DNA of 64,000 nucleotides. It comes from Pseudomonas sp. RIT-PI-q. GTDB taxonomy: Bacteria; Pseudomonadota; Gammaproteobacteria; Pseudomonadales; Pseudomonadaceae. Both the position numbers and the translations under genes were made by a program. The stretch spans positions 62,001 to 126,000 of the forward strand of contig NZ_LHPC01000039.1 of assembly GCF_001297125.1 (NCBI RefSeq), given 5' to 3'. The notes under the pieces are model-generated. The model saw nothing but the letters and a program-made list of their open reading frames with translations. It did not search any database and had not been told where the DNA came from. Shown here piece by piece: positions 1 through 9,477 of this stretch (position 1 is the first letter of the stretch; every line of letters begins with the position of its first letter).

Positions 1-240
1 GCGATCATCTACAACCGCGCCCCGTTCTCCCAGCCCTTCCCGCTGCTGGAACTGCGCTTCGCCGACCTCAACGGTCACCTGATCGCCAGCCGTCGCTTCA
101 AGCCCGGCGAGTACCTCAACGGCGATCTCGAAGGCATGGCCGAAATGCCACCACAAACGCCGATCCACATCGCACTGGACATTCTCGACCCAGGCGCGAA
201 AGCCGTGAACTACAGCCTGAGCTTCCACTCACCCGAGTGA
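1..240 (+). CDS. DUF3426 domain protein (C-terminal part)
   Basis: The window opens inside this gene. The visible frame gives 79 residues and ends at a TGA. The fragment is a beta-rich tail with phrases such as PLLELRFADLNG and SRRFKPGEY, typical of the C-terminal DUF3426 region of a membrane-anchored zinc-ribbon protein that lies just before dusB in Pseudomonas. The family's function is not established. The N-terminal zinc ribbon and the membrane segment, if present, are outside the window. The assignment rests on the tail sequence and on synteny. Confidence 0.8.
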   Translation, partial: AIIYNRAPFSQPFPLLELRFADLNGHLIASRRFKPGEYLNGDLEGMAEMPPQTPIHIALDILDPGAKAVNYSLSFHSPE

Positions 241-425
241 AACGCTTCAGTGTTACGGCTTTGACGGCACATTTCTGACAGAGACCGCTCAGACCAAACC
301 GCTGGCGATAACAGAATAACTGTTCAGATTTTGTTCAATTCAGCCTTTATCCAGTCATCGAGAGCGGGTATCATGCCAACCCTTTTTCGAACTCTCATGA
401 TCCGGCCCCACAACAGGGAAGTCCT

Positions 426-1436
426 ATGTCGGCGGTACGCATCGGTCCATACACATTGCACAACGGCTTGATCCTCGCCCCCATGGCGGGCGTCACCGAT
501 CAACCCTTTCGTCAGCTGTGCAAGCGATTGGGCGCAGGGCTAGTAGTCTCGGAAATGGTCACCAGCGACATGAGTTTGTGGAACACCCGCAAGTCGCGCA
601 TGCGCATGATCCACGAAGGTGATCCCGAGCCACGCTCGGTACAGATCGCCGGTGGTGATGCACAGATGCTGGCGGATGCGGCCCGGGCCAACGTCGAACT
701 GGGCGCACAGATTATTGACATCAACATGGGTTGTCCGGCGAAGAAGGTCTGCAACAAGGCCGCCGGTTCCGCACTGTTGAAGGATGAAGCACTGGTCACC
801 GAGATCCTGCAGGCTGTCGTGGCCGCGGTTGATGTGCCGGTCACCCTGAAGATCCGTACCGGCTGGGACCGGGACAACAAGAACGGCCTGACCGTGGCGA
901 AGATCGCCGAGCAGGCAGGCATTACGGCGCTGGCGGTGCATGGCCGCACCCGTGCCGATCTGTACACCGGTGAAGCCGAGTACGACACCATCGCCGCGAT
1001 CAAGCAGGCAGTGTCGATGCCGGTCTTCGCCAACGGCGATATCGATTCGCCAGAGAAGGCCCGGTACGTGCTCGACGCGACCGGTGCCGATGGCCTGTTG
1101 GTAGGCCGGGCTGCCCAGGGGCGGCCATGGATTTTTCGTGAGATCGACCATTTCCTGCGTACCGGCGAGAAACTCCCGGCGCTGGAGCTGATCGAGGTGG
1201 AACGCATTCTGCTAGAGCATCTGGCTGCGCTACACGTTTTCTATGGAGACGTGATGGGCGTACGCATTGCTCGAAAGCATGTGGGCTGGTATCTCGCAAC
1301 CTTGCCGGGCGCCAGGGAGTTTCGCGCCCACTTCAATCGTTTGGAAGATACGGAAGCACAATGCGCCAACGTTCAGGGCTTCTTCGCCGAACGTTATAAG
1401 AGCCTGGCAGGGGACGGAGAGTGGGTGGCCGCATGA
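426..1436 (+). CDS. dusB: tRNA-dihydrouridine synthase DusB
   Basis: An FMN-dependent enzyme that reduces uridine to dihydrouridine in the D-loop of tRNA, acting in the cytoplasm. The protein has 336 residues, the usual DusB length. The N-terminal TIM barrel carries MAGVTDQPFR near residue 20, and the active-site loop INMGCPAKKV has the catalytic Cys at about residue 103. The C-terminal helical tRNA-binding domain follows. The start ATG has a purine-rich stretch (agggaag) upstream. The stop codon overlaps the start of fis by four bases (ATGA), the conserved dusB-fis operon of gammaproteobacteria. Confidence 0.96.
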   Translation: MSAVRIGPYTLHNGLILAPMAGVTDQPFRQLCKRLGAGLVVSEMVTSDMSLWNTRKSRMRMIHEGDPEPRSVQIAGGDAQMLADAARANVELGAQIIDINMGCPAKKVCNKAAGSALLKDEALVTEILQAVVAAVDVPVTLKIRTGWDRDNKNGLTVAKIAEQAGITALAVHGRTRADLYTGEAEYDTIAAIKQAVSMPVFANGDIDSPEKARYVLDATGADGLLVGRAAQGRPWIFREIDHFLRTGEKLPALELIEVERILLEHLAALHVFYGDVMGVRIARKHVGWYLATLPGAREFRAHFNRLEDTEAQCANVQGFFAERYKSLAGDGEWVAA

Positions 1437-1753
1437 CGATGATGACCGAGACTTTAGTGAGTGGAACAACACCCGTGAGCGACAACGTGAATTTGAAACA
1501 GCACCTCAATACGCCGAGCGAAGAAGGTCAGACCCTTCGCGGGAGTGTCGAGAAGGCGCTGCACAATTATTTCGCCCACCTTGAGGGCGCTGCCGTCACG
1601 GATGTGTACAACCTGGTGCTCTCCGAAGTCGAGGCTCCCCTGCTCGAGTGCGTGATGAATTACGTCAAGGGCAACCAGACCAAGGCCAGCGAGCTGCTCG
1701 GGCTGAACCGAGGCACGCTGCGCAAGAAACTCAAGCAGTACGATTTGCTGTAA
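1433..1753 (+). CDS. fis: DNA-binding protein Fis
   Basis: A small nucleoid protein that bends DNA and controls rRNA promoters and growth-phase genes. From the ATG at 1433 it has 106 residues. The C-terminal helix-turn-helix is intact (NQTKASELLGLNRGTLRKKL, about residues 81-100). An upstream in-frame start at 1421 would add four residues, but the ATG at 1433 makes the ATGA overlap with dusB and gives the length usual in Pseudomonas. It is cotranscribed with dusB, and an intrinsic terminator follows at once. Confidence 0.96.
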   Translation: MTMMTETLVSGTTPVSDNVNLKQHLNTPSEEGQTLRGSVEKALHNYFAHLEGAAVTDVYNLVLSEVEAPLLECVMNYVKGNQTKASELLGLNRGTLRKKLKQYDLL

Positions 1754-1770
1754 GCATTCAATCAAACCAG

Positions 1771-1803
1771 AAAGGCGCCCGCGTAAAACCGGTCGCCTTT
1801 TTT
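1771..1803 (+). terminator. Rho-independent terminator after fis
   Basis: An inverted repeat with arms AAAGGCG and CGCCTTT flanks a loop of about 18 bases and runs directly into TTTTTT. It lies 18 bases after the fis stop and before purH, so it should end the dusB-fis transcript. Confidence 0.8.
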
Positions 1804-1834
1804 GCTGACTCCTTTGCTTTTGATGGAAATTGAA

Positions 1835-3442
1835 ATGACCGACCAGACTACCCGCCTGCCGATCCGCCGCGCCTTGATCAGCGTTTCCGACAAGACCGGG
1901 ATCCTCGAATTCGCCAAAGAGCTTGAAGCCCTGGGCGTCGAGATCCTCTCCACCGGCGGGACGTTCAAGCTGCTGCGCGACAACGGTGTTGCTGCAGTGG
2001 AAGTCGCGGACTACACCGGTTTCGCAGAAATGATGGACGGTCGGGTGAAAACCCTGCACCCGAAAATCCACGGCGGGATCCTCGGTCGTCGCGGTATCGA
2101 CGACGCGATCATGAACGAGCACGGCATCAAGCCGATCGACCTGGTTGCGGTCAACCTCTACCCGTTCGAAGCAACGATCTCCAAACCAGGCTGCGACCTG
2201 CCGACCGCTATCGAGAACATCGACATCGGTGGCCCGACCATGGTTCGTTCGGCAGCGAAGAACCACAAAGACGTGGCCATCGTGGTCAATGCCAGCGATT
2301 ACGCCAATGTGCTGGAAGGCCTCAAGGCCGGCGGCCTGACCTACGCTCAGCGTTTCGACCTGATGCTCAAGGCCTTCGAACACACCGCGGCCTACGACGG
2401 CATGATCGCCAACTACATGGGCACCGTGAACCAGGCGGCTGAAACCCTCAGCACCGAAGGCCGCAGCGAGTTCCCGCGCACCTTCAACAGCCAGTTCGTC
2501 AAGGCTCAGGAAATGCGCTACGGCGAGAACCCGCACCAAAGCGCGGCGTTCTACGTGGAAGCCAAACCGGCCGAAGTCGGCATCGCCACCGCGACCCAAC
2601 TGCAAGGCAAAGAGCTGTCGTACAACAACGTGGCCGACACCGACGCCGCGCTGGAATGCGTGAAGAGCTTCGTCAAGCCAGCCTGCGTGATCGTCAAGCA
2701 CGCCAACCCGTGCGGCGTGGCCGTGAGCCCGGACGCCGAAGGCGGCATCCGCCAGGCCTACGAACTGGCCTACGCCACCGACACCGAATCGGCATTCGGC
2801 GGCATCATCGCGTTCAACCGCGAACTGGATGCAGAAACCGCCAAGGCGATCGTCGAGCGTCAGTTCGTCGAAGTGATCATTGCCCCGAGCGTCAGCGAAG
2901 AAGCTCGCGCCATCGTCGCTGCCAAAGCCAACGTACGCCTGCTGGCCTGCGGCGAGTGGTCGGCTGATCGCGCTGCTGCCTGGGACTACAAACGCGTCAA
3001 CGGTGGCCTGCTGGTGCAGAGCCGCGACATCGGCATGATCAGCGCCGATGACCTGAAAGTCGTGACCAAACGCGCCCCGACCGAACAGGAAATCAACGAC
3101 CTGATCTTCGCCTGGAAAGTCGCCAAGTACGTTAAATCCAACGCCATCGTCTACGCCAAGAACCGCCAGACCATCGGTGTCGGCGCTGGCCAGATGAGCC
3201 GCGTGAACTCCGCGCGTATCGCTGCGATCAAGGCTGAACACGCCGGTTTGCAGGTGGCAGGCTCGGTAATGGCCTCCGACGCGTTCTTCCCGTTCCGCGA
3301 CGGTTTGGACAATGCGGCCAAGGTCGGCATCACTGCAGTGATCCAGCCGGGCGGCTCGATGCGTGACAACGAAGTGATCGCAGCCGCTGACGAAGCCGGC
3401 ATCGCCATGGTCTTCACCGGCATGCGCCACTTCCGTCACTGA
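1835..3442 (+). CDS. purH: Bifunctional AICAR transformylase / IMP cyclohydrolase PurH
   Basis: Catalyses the last two steps of IMP synthesis: formyl transfer from 10-formyl-tetrahydrofolate to AICAR, then ring closure. From the ATG at 1835 the protein has 535 residues, the normal length. The N-terminal cyclohydrolase domain starts RRALISVSDKTG and contains TLHPKIHGG. The C-terminal transformylase domain carries KHANPCGVA, which supplies the catalytic Lys and His, and ends with the conserved MVFTGMRHFRH. An earlier in-frame TTG at 1802 lies inside the fis terminator and was rejected; an ATG at 1823 cannot be excluded. A REP pair separates it from purD. Confidence 0.97.
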   Translation: MTDQTTRLPIRRALISVSDKTGILEFAKELEALGVEILSTGGTFKLLRDNGVAAVEVADYTGFAEMMDGRVKTLHPKIHGGILGRRGIDDAIMNEHGIKPIDLVAVNLYPFEATISKPGCDLPTAIENIDIGGPTMVRSAAKNHKDVAIVVNASDYANVLEGLKAGGLTYAQRFDLMLKAFEHTAAYDGMIANYMGTVNQAAETLSTEGRSEFPRTFNSQFVKAQEMRYGENPHQSAAFYVEAKPAEVGIATATQLQGKELSYNNVADTDAALECVKSFVKPACVIVKHANPCGVAVSPDAEGGIRQAYELAYATDTESAFGGIIAFNRELDAETAKAIVERQFVEVIIAPSVSEEARAIVAAKANVRLLACGEWSADRAAAWDYKRVNGGLLVQSRDIGMISADDLKVVTKRAPTEQEINDLIFAWKVAKYVKSNAIVYAKNRQTIGVGAGQMSRVNSARIAAIKAEHAGLQVAGSVMASDAFFPFRDGLDNAAKVGITAVIQPGGSMRDNEVIAAADEAGIAMVFTGMRHFRH

Positions 3443-3452
3443 TTGTTGCTCT

Positions 3453-3542
3453 TGTAGGAGCGAGGCTTGCCCGCGAAAGGGCCGCCGCGGTGCATCAATG
3501 AAACCGGGGTGATGCCTTCGCGGGCAAGCCTCGCTCCTACAG
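3453..3542. repeat. REP pair, family A (purH-purD)
   Basis: Two inverted copies of GTAGGAGCGAGGCTTGCCCG, separated by about 40 bases, form a long imperfect hairpin. This is the commonest extragenic palindrome of the window (family A). Confidence 0.9.
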
Positions 3543-3614
3543 GTTCGGTGTATGGCAGATGCAGGCACCCCGCGGGGTGCCTTCCAGAATTAGCGTCATC
3601 CGAGGTTTTTTGAA

Positions 3615-4910
3615 ATGAATGTTTTGATCATTGGCAGCGGTGGCCGTGAACACGCCCTGGCCTGGAAAGTGGCTCAGGATCCGCGCGTGCAGAAAGTTTT
3701 CGTGGCCCCCGGCAACGCCGGCACCGCCATTGAAGCCAAGTGCGAGAACGTCGCCATCGACGTGCTGGCCCTTGAGCAATTGGCCGATTTTGCCGAGAAA
3801 AACGTTTCCCTGACCATCGTTGGCCCGGAAGTGCCGCTGGTGGCGGGCGTGGTTGATCTGTTCCGCTCCCGCGGCCTCGATTGCTTCGGCCCGACCGCTG
3901 GCGCCGCGCAACTGGAAGGTTCGAAAGCCTTCACCAAGGACTTCCTGGCTCGCCACAAGATTCCGACCGCCGAATACCAGAACTTCACCGAGATCGAGCC
4001 AGCCCTGGCTTATCTGCGTGAAAAAGGCGCGCCGATCGTGATCAAGGCCGATGGCCTGGCCGCCGGCAAAGGCGTGATCGTCGCCATGACCCTGGCCGAA
4101 GCCGAAGACGCCGTGCGCGATATGCTGGCGGGCAATGCGTTCGGCGAAGCCGGTTCGCGCGTAGTGATCGAAGAGTTCCTCGACGGCGAAGAAGCCAGCT
4201 TCATCGTCATGGTCGACGGCAAGAACGTATTGCCGATGGCCACCAGCCAGGACCACAAACGCGTCGGCGATGGCGACACCGGTCCGAACACCGGCGGCAT
4301 GGGTGCCTACTCCCCGGCGCCAGTCGTCACCAGCGAAGTGCACAAGCGCGTCATGGACCTGGTGATCTGGCCGACCGTGCGCGGCATGGCCGAGGAAGGC
4401 AATGTCTACACGGGTTTCCTGTACGCCGGCCTGATGATCGACAAAGCTGGTAACCCAAAAGTTATCGAATTCAACTGCCGTTTCGGCGACCCTGAGACCC
4501 AACCGGTGATGCTGCGCTTGCAGTCGAGCCTGGTGTTGCTGGTCGAAGCAGCCTTGGCGCAAGCCCTGGACAAGGTCGAAGCGCAATGGGATCCACGTCC
4601 GAGTGTCGGTATCGTGCTGGCCGCAGGCGGCTATCCTGGCGACTACGCTAAAGGCGTGGCCATCAACGGTCTCGATGCTGCCGCGGCACTGGAAGGCAAA
4701 GTCTTCCACGCCGGTACTGCGCTCAAGGACGGTCAGGTGGTAACGGCCGGTGGTCGGGTACTGTGCGCCACGGCCATGGGTGCCAGCGTCGATGCTGCCC
4801 AGCAGCAGGCTTACAAGCTGGCAGCCAAGATCGACTGGGAAGGCTGTTTCTATCGCAAGGACATTGGCTACCGTGCCATTGCCCGCGAGCGTGGTGAAAA
4901 TCAGGAATAG
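3615..4910 (+). CDS. purD: Phosphoribosylamine-glycine ligase PurD
   Basis: GAR synthetase, the ATP-dependent second step of purine synthesis, cytoplasmic. It has 431 residues. The N-terminal domain begins MNVLIIGSGGREHALAWK, a family signature. The ATP-grasp region contains PIVIKADGLAAGKGVIVA near residues 138-155, and the metal-binding segment EFNCRFGDPETQ lies at about 280. The start has no competing upstream codon of note. Its place after purH is conserved in Pseudomonas, although a REP and about 170 bases lie between, so it may have its own transcript. Confidence 0.97.
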   Translation: MNVLIIGSGGREHALAWKVAQDPRVQKVFVAPGNAGTAIEAKCENVAIDVLALEQLADFAEKNVSLTIVGPEVPLVAGVVDLFRSRGLDCFGPTAGAAQLEGSKAFTKDFLARHKIPTAEYQNFTEIEPALAYLREKGAPIVIKADGLAAGKGVIVAMTLAEAEDAVRDMLAGNAFGEAGSRVVIEEFLDGEEASFIVMVDGKNVLPMATSQDHKRVGDGDTGPNTGGMGAYSPAPVVTSEVHKRVMDLVIWPTVRGMAEEGNVYTGFLYAGLMIDKAGNPKVIEFNCRFGDPETQPVMLRLQSSLVLLVEAALAQALDKVEAQWDPRPSVGIVLAAGGYPGDYAKGVAINGLDAAAALEGKVFHAGTALKDGQVVTAGGRVLCATAMGASVDAAQQQAYKLAAKIDWEGCFYRKDIGYRAIARERGENQE

Positions 4911-4926
4911 ACCCGCCATTCGGCGA

Positions 4927-4949
4927 GGCAAGGGCGTTGGGCCCTTGCC
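4927..4949 (+). other. Stem-loop after purD
   Basis: A perfect 9-bp stem (GGCAAGGGC / GCCCTTGCC) with a five-base loop lies 16 bases after the purD stop. No T-run follows, so it is a weak terminator at best and may instead stabilise the purD 3' end. Confidence 0.4.
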
Positions 4950-5009
4950 GGACTATTCGGGCGCCGCGCATAGTTATATTCTGGCATCAACCTACGAAGG
5001 GATTTCGCC

Positions 5010-7787
5010 GTGCGCTGGCTCAGGATTGCCATAGGTTTAACCGTCACTCTGCTGACCTTGCTCTGCATGCTCCCGGCCCAGGCCGCGCAAGGCAGTGGCT
5101 GGGCGGTATTGCTCGACGAACAGGGCGACCTGCAGCTGAGCGACATCCGTTCTGCTCGCTACACCAATCAATTCAGTCCCATTGACCTCGACCGCCTCAC
5201 CGCAGCCGAGCCCGAGGGTGCGTTATGGCTGCGTTTCAGGCTAGCGCCCGGCAAGCACGAACAATTGCTGCGGGTATTCGCTCCAGACCTGTCGCACTTC
5301 AATCTGTATGTGCTGGACAACGATACGCTGATCGAGCAATTGAACACCGGCACCCAGCAGCCCCAAGGCGAGCGACCACTGCCCAGCAGCGACTTCATGG
5401 TGCCGTTGCCGCAAAGCGACAAACCCCTCGACGTTTACCTGCGACTGGTCTCCGATCACCAGTTGAGGCCCTTTATCACCCTGCAATCGGCGGTCACGAC
5501 CGCAGCCAACCAGAATCAGACGCTGATCTACGGTCTGTTGTTCGGCTGCATCGGCATGCTGATCCTGCACAACCTCATCCGTTACGCCTACACCCGTTCG
5601 CGCAGCAGTCTCTGGCTGGCAAGCTGCGAAGCACTGCTGATGCTCAGCCTGGCGCTGCTGCTGAACCTGGTGGGGCCATGGTTGCCGAACTGGCACGCGA
5701 TACAAACACCCGGCGCTTACCTCGCCTTGCTGATGACCGCACCGTGCGGCCTGATGTTCGCCTATCGTTTCTTCGCACCGCTGGGCCCGCACCCGCTGAA
5801 CAAAGTGCTGCTGGGTGACATCCTGTTCATCATTGTCTGCGGCCTGCTGCTGCTGTTCGTCAACACGCTGCCGCTGAACATCATTACCTACGCGCTGGTC
5901 GCCCTCGCGGGCCTGACCATGTTGTTCGTCAGCGCCTTTCACTGGCAGAAAGGCTATCGCCCGGCGCGGCTGTTCGTGGCGGCCATGGTGGTGTTCAACC
6001 TCGGGACGCTGATTATCCTGCCGGCCCTGCTGGGGCTGACCCTGATTGAACCGCATGGCCTGATTACCACCTTGCTGGCGTTCATCTGCATCAGCGGCCT
6101 GCTGATGAGCATTGCCCTCAGCGAACGCCAGCGCAGCATCACCGAGGACCGTTTCAGCGTCAGCCGTGACCTCGCGGCCAGCAACGCCGAGATCAACGCC
6201 AAGGCCGAATTCCTGGCGAAGATCAGCCACGAAATCCGCACGCCGATGAATGGCGTGCTGGGCATGACCGAGCTGCTGCTCGGCACACCGCTCTCGGTCA
6301 AGCAGCGCGACTATGTGCAAACGATCCACAGCGCCGGCAATGAACTGCTGACCCTGATCAACGAGATTCTCGACATCTCCAAGCTTGAATCCGGGCAGAT
6401 TGAGCTGGACGATGTGCAGTTCGATCTCAATGCACTGATCGAAGATTGCCTGAGCATCTTCCGCGCCAAGGCCGAGCAGCAGAACGTCGAGCTGATCAGC
6501 TTTATCCAGCCGCAAGTCCCGCGGGTCATCAGCGGTGACCCGACGCGCTTGCGCCAGACCTTGCTGAGCCTGCTGGAAAACGCCCTGAAGAAAACCGACG
6601 AAGGCGAAATCCTGATCGTCGTCGCCCTGGACGAACGCAGCGCCAAGCCGCGCCTGCGCATCGCCGTGCAGGACAGCGGCGAACCCATGGATGCCGAAGA
6701 ACGCGACGCACTGATGCACGCCGAACTGCACAGCAAAAACTTCCTCTCGGCCACTCGCCTGGGCGGTAATCTGGGGCTGGTGATCGCCCGTCAACTGATT
6801 CGCTTGATGCACGGGGAATTCGGCATCAAGAGTGGCAGCAGCCAGGGCAGCACCTTGTGGCTGACCTTGCCGCTGGACCCTGACCGCCTCGAACACCCGA
6901 CCTCCGACCTCGATGGTCCGCTGCAGGGTGCACGGGTGCTGGTGGTGGACGACAACGACACTTGCCGCAAGGTGCTGGTGCAACAGTGCAGTGCCTGGGG
7001 CCTGAACGTCAGTGCCGTAGCGTCCGGCAAAGAAGCGCTCGCGCTGCTGCGCACCAAGGCGCACCTGCGCGACTACTTCGACGTGGTCCTGCTGGACCAG
7101 AACATGCCTGGCATGACCGGCATGCAACTGGCGGCCAAGATCAAGGAAGACCCGAGCCTGAACCACGACATCCTGCTGATCATGCTCACCGGCATCAGCA
7201 ATGCGCCGAGCAAGATCATCGCGCGCAACTCCGGGATCAAACGCATCCTCGCCAAACCGGTGGCCGGCTACACCCTCAAGACCACGTTGGCGGATGAACT
7301 GAATCAGCGCAACAAAGGCCTCACCGTGTCGCCGCACCTGCCCACCGGCCCGACCCTGCCGGTGAAGGTCCCCAGCGACTTCCGCATCCTGGTGGCCGAA
7401 GACAACAGCATCTCGACCAAGGTTATTCGTGGCATGCTCGGCAAACTCAACCTGCAGCCGGACACCGCCAGCAATGGCGAAGAAGCCTTGCAGGCAATGA
7501 AAGCCCAGCGTTACGACCTGGTGCTGATGGATTGCGAAATGCCGATCCTCGACGGCTTCTCGGCGACCCAGCAATTGCGTGCCTGGGAAGTCGGCAACCA
7601 GCGGGTTCGCACCCCTGTGGTGGCGCTGACCGCACACATCCTCGCCGAGCATAAAGAACGCGCGCGTCAGGCCGGCATGGACGGGCACATGGCCAAGCCG
7701 GTCGAGCTGTCGCAGTTGCGCGATCTGATCGAGCACTGGGTTGCCCAGCGTGATCAGCAGAACCGCGCGGCGACTCAAACGTCCTGA
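5010..7787 (+). CDS. retS: Hybrid sensor histidine kinase RetS
   Basis: Inner-membrane hybrid kinase that in P. aeruginosa antagonises GacS and so switches between acute virulence and biofilm programmes through RsmY/RsmZ. It has 925 residues. A signal-like N-terminus is followed by a periplasmic 7TMR-DISM sensory domain (about 25-160), seven membrane helices (about 170-370), a HisKA box with SHEIRTPMNG (His407), an ATPase domain, and two receiver domains with phospho-acceptor Asp at about 696 (LLDQNMPG) and 841 (LMDCEMP). These positions are shifted by a constant 17 from P. aeruginosa RetS as I recall it (424, 713, 858). The GTG start at 5010 is preceded by GAAGG. The location after purD is as in P. 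aeruginosa. Confidence 0.93.
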   Translation: MRWLRIAIGLTVTLLTLLCMLPAQAAQGSGWAVLLDEQGDLQLSDIRSARYTNQFSPIDLDRLTAAEPEGALWLRFRLAPGKHEQLLRVFAPDLSHFNLYVLDNDTLIEQLNTGTQQPQGERPLPSSDFMVPLPQSDKPLDVYLRLVSDHQLRPFITLQSAVTTAANQNQTLIYGLLFGCIGMLILHNLIRYAYTRSRSSLWLASCEALLMLSLALLLNLVGPWLPNWHAIQTPGAYLALLMTAPCGLMFAYRFFAPLGPHPLNKVLLGDILFIIVCGLLLLFVNTLPLNIITYALVALAGLTMLFVSAFHWQKGYRPARLFVAAMVVFNLGTLIILPALLGLTLIEPHGLITTLLAFICISGLLMSIALSERQRSITEDRFSVSRDLAASNAEINAKAEFLAKISHEIRTPMNGVLGMTELLLGTPLSVKQRDYVQTIHSAGNELLTLINEILDISKLESGQIELDDVQFDLNALIEDCLSIFRAKAEQQNVELISFIQPQVPRVISGDPTRLRQTLLSLLENALKKTDEGEILIVVALDERSAKPRLRIAVQDSGEPMDAEERDALMHAELHSKNFLSATRLGGNLGLVIARQLIRLMHGEFGIKSGSSQGSTLWLTLPLDPDRLEHPTSDLDGPLQGARVLVVDDNDTCRKVLVQQCSAWGLNVSAVASGKEALALLRTKAHLRDYFDVVLLDQNMPGMTGMQLAAKIKEDPSLNHDILLIMLTGISNAPSKIIARNSGIKRILAKPVAGYTLKTTLADELNQRNKGLTVSPHLPTGPTLPVKVPSDFRILVAEDNSISTKVIRGMLGKLNLQPDTASNGEEALQAMKAQRYDLVLMDCEMPILDGFSATQQLRAWEVGNQRVRTPVVALTAHILAEHKERARQAGMDGHMAKPVELSQLRDLIEHWVAQRDQQNRAATQTS

Positions 7788-7851
7788 GCCGACAGACCCC
7801 GCAGCGCCTGATAGACTCCCCCTCGACTTCCCTCGCCAGTGAGCTTGCACC

Positions 7852-8448
7852 ATGCTCCACGTGTTGTTCAGCGTTTACCTGAAGATGCTGGTGCTCTACA
7901 GCCCATTCTTCGTTTTGTCCTGCTTCATCAGCCTTACCCGCGGCTATTCGCGCAAGGAACAACGTCGGCTGGCCTGGAAAGTGGCGACCGCCACGCTGGT
8001 CTCCAGCGTCTTGCTGTATTTGTTCGGGCGGGTGATTTTCAGTGTCTTCGGCATCACCGTGGACGCGTTCCGCATCGGTGCCGGCAGCGTGCTGTTTATC
8101 TCGGCGCTGGGCATGGCCCAGGGCAAGTCGGCGGTGCAGACCGACAACGTGCAACAGGACGTGACTATCGTCCCGCTCACCATCCCGCTGACGGTCGGCC
8201 CCGGCACCATCGGCGCCTTGCTGGTGATGGGCGTGAGCCAGCCGCACTGGGACGACAAGCTCACCGCGATCATCAGTATTGCCCTGGCCAGTTTCACGGT
8301 CGGCGTGGTGCTTTACCTGTCCAACCGCATCGAGCGCATTCTCGGCGACCAGGGTTTGCAGATTGTCAGCCGCTTGATGGGGTTGTTCGTCTGCGCACTG
8401 GCGGCGCAGATTATTTTCACCGGGGTGAAGGGGTATCTGGTGCCATGA
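7852..8448 (+). CDS. MarC family integral membrane protein
   Basis: A 198-residue protein with about six hydrophobic helices, the typical MarC/UPF0056 length. The conserved family segments TIVPLTIPLTVGPGTIG (about residues 104-120) and the final helix LFVCALAAQIIF are present. MarC proteins were once linked to multiple antibiotic resistance, but the transported substrate is not established. It lies 64 bases after retS on the same strand and could be read through from it. Confidence 0.85.
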   Translation: MLHVLFSVYLKMLVLYSPFFVLSCFISLTRGYSRKEQRRLAWKVATATLVSSVLLYLFGRVIFSVFGITVDAFRIGAGSVLFISALGMAQGKSAVQTDNVQQDVTIVPLTIPLTVGPGTIGALLVMGVSQPHWDDKLTAIISIALASFTVGVVLYLSNRIERILGDQGLQIVSRLMGLFVCALAAQIIFTGVKGYLVP

Positions 8449-8456
8449 CGGCGCCA

Positions 8457-8492
8457 CAAAAAGGCGAGAACTTCGAGCCCCGAAGTTCTCGC
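8457..8492 (-). terminator. Intrinsic terminator after the minus-strand gene at 8499
   Basis: A perfect 12-bp stem (GCGAGAACTTCG / CGAAGTTCTCGC) with a five-base loop. On the minus strand it is followed by CCTTTTTG, so it works for the gene ending at 8499. The hairpin may also act on the marC transcript, but that side has no clear T-run. Confidence 0.8.
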
Positions 8493-8498
8493 AAAGAT

Positions 8499-9278
8499 TT
8501 ACAGCGGAGTCTTGAAGTACGCCAGCCGGCTCTTGTCGACCTCTGACTGAATAATATCCTTGACCACGTTATAAGCTCGTCGATTCAACGTCCGACGTGT
8601 AGCGGCGTTATACAGCCTGATGTCTTCTTTTCGAAACTTGAAAAACAACACTTTGGTAATTATCTCGCGGGACTCCATTTGCATGGCACATGCAATCATC
8701 GTAGGCCGGCCTCCCAACGAAACACAGGGAACGGCCTGGAAGTTTGCGGCTTTGTTCTTTTTGCTTTTAAGTTCCACCAACTTGATCGCCCCGTCATTTT
8801 TCTCCAGAGCATTAAAGGCTGCAGAGATCAACGGCAGAATTTGCAACTTATCGGCGCCTGCGACCAGCGCGATAATCTTCAGGGCCGCCTCATCCAACGT
8901 GAGATCAACTTCCTGACTGACGTACTCCTTGTACGGGTCGTTCACGGTCGGCCAACCGCAATTCGTCACTGCCTTGCTGTACTCGCCATACCACTCACGA
9001 CGCTGGGTTTCACGATTGAACAGTTTGTCGGCACGGATTTCCGCATAAAGAATCGTGTCATCGAATGCCTGGCGATCATCCTCCGACAATGCTTGATCGT
9101 AAGCAGCGACAGTCGAACCCAAAACGGCAGCCGACTCACCGCCGGCTGTTTCAGAAAGACTGCTTAGGTGTGCCATGCGTTTTCTACGCGTTAATACTGT
9201 CGGCGCCTCGGTCAACCCAAAATACTTCAGCTGCGCCGCATAGTCGAAAGTTGCATCAATAGTTGCGCTTGCATTCAT
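8499..9278 (-). CDS. Unrecognised protein, paralogue of the gene at 14006
   Basis: I do not recognise the family. The chosen ATG at 9278 gives 259 residues; a GTG nine bases upstream (GTGATCAAG before the ATG) is also possible. No signal peptide or membrane helix is visible, so it is probably cytoplasmic. The middle carries NRETQRREWYGEY (about residues 93-105) and the second half FQAVPC. Both motifs recur in the 252-residue protein at 14006-14764 (NRETQWYEWLQHY, FQTMPC) with similar spacing, so the two are diverged paralogues. The upstream 199 bases are AT-rich. It sits just downstream of the cob minus-strand operon and has its own terminator. Confidence 0.75.
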   Translation of the reverse strand: MNASATIDATFDYAAQLKYFGLTEAPTVLTRRKRMAHLSSLSETAGGESAAVLGSTVAAYDQALSEDDRQAFDDTILYAEIRADKLFNRETQRREWYGEYSKAVTNCGWPTVNDPYKEYVSQEVDLTLDEAALKIIALVAGADKLQILPLISAAFNALEKNDGAIKLVELKSKKNKAANFQAVPCVSLGGRPTMIACAMQMESREIITKVLFFKFRKEDIRLYNAATRRTLNRRAYNVVKDIIQSEVDKSRLAYFKTPL

Positions 9279-9448
9279 CTTGATCACTACCCTGTTATTA
9301 ATAAAGCCTGCTTCATGCAGACCACTAGAACCTAACAACCAGATCTTCCACAGTCAAACCGGTAGAACATCAATGTTATTTAAAATATTTCGCAAAGCCG
9401 ATAGCGCTCGCCACTAACAAGCCAACAGCAAAGTATTTAATTTGATAT

Positions 9449-9467
9449 GGCCGGCATTGCGCCGGCC
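9449..9467 (-). terminator. Hairpin after cobJ
   Basis: Perfect 7-bp stem GGCCGGC / GCCGGCC with a five-base loop, 11 bases past the cobJ stop. No T-run follows on the minus strand, so termination here is uncertain. The rest of 9279-9477 shows only AT-rich DNA that may hold the promoter of the downstream gene. Confidence 0.4.
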
Positions 9468-9477
9468 ACTCATTAAT

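Noticed and set aside
1454..3568. A 704-codon open frame on the minus strand across purH
   Set aside because: It lies fully antisense to purH, which matches its family end to end. Long antisense frames are common in high-GC Pseudomonas genes with strong third-position bias.
5241..7853. An 870-codon minus-strand frame across retS
   Set aside because: Antisense to a clear hybrid kinase. The translation is rich in Gln, His and Arg, with no recognisable domain.
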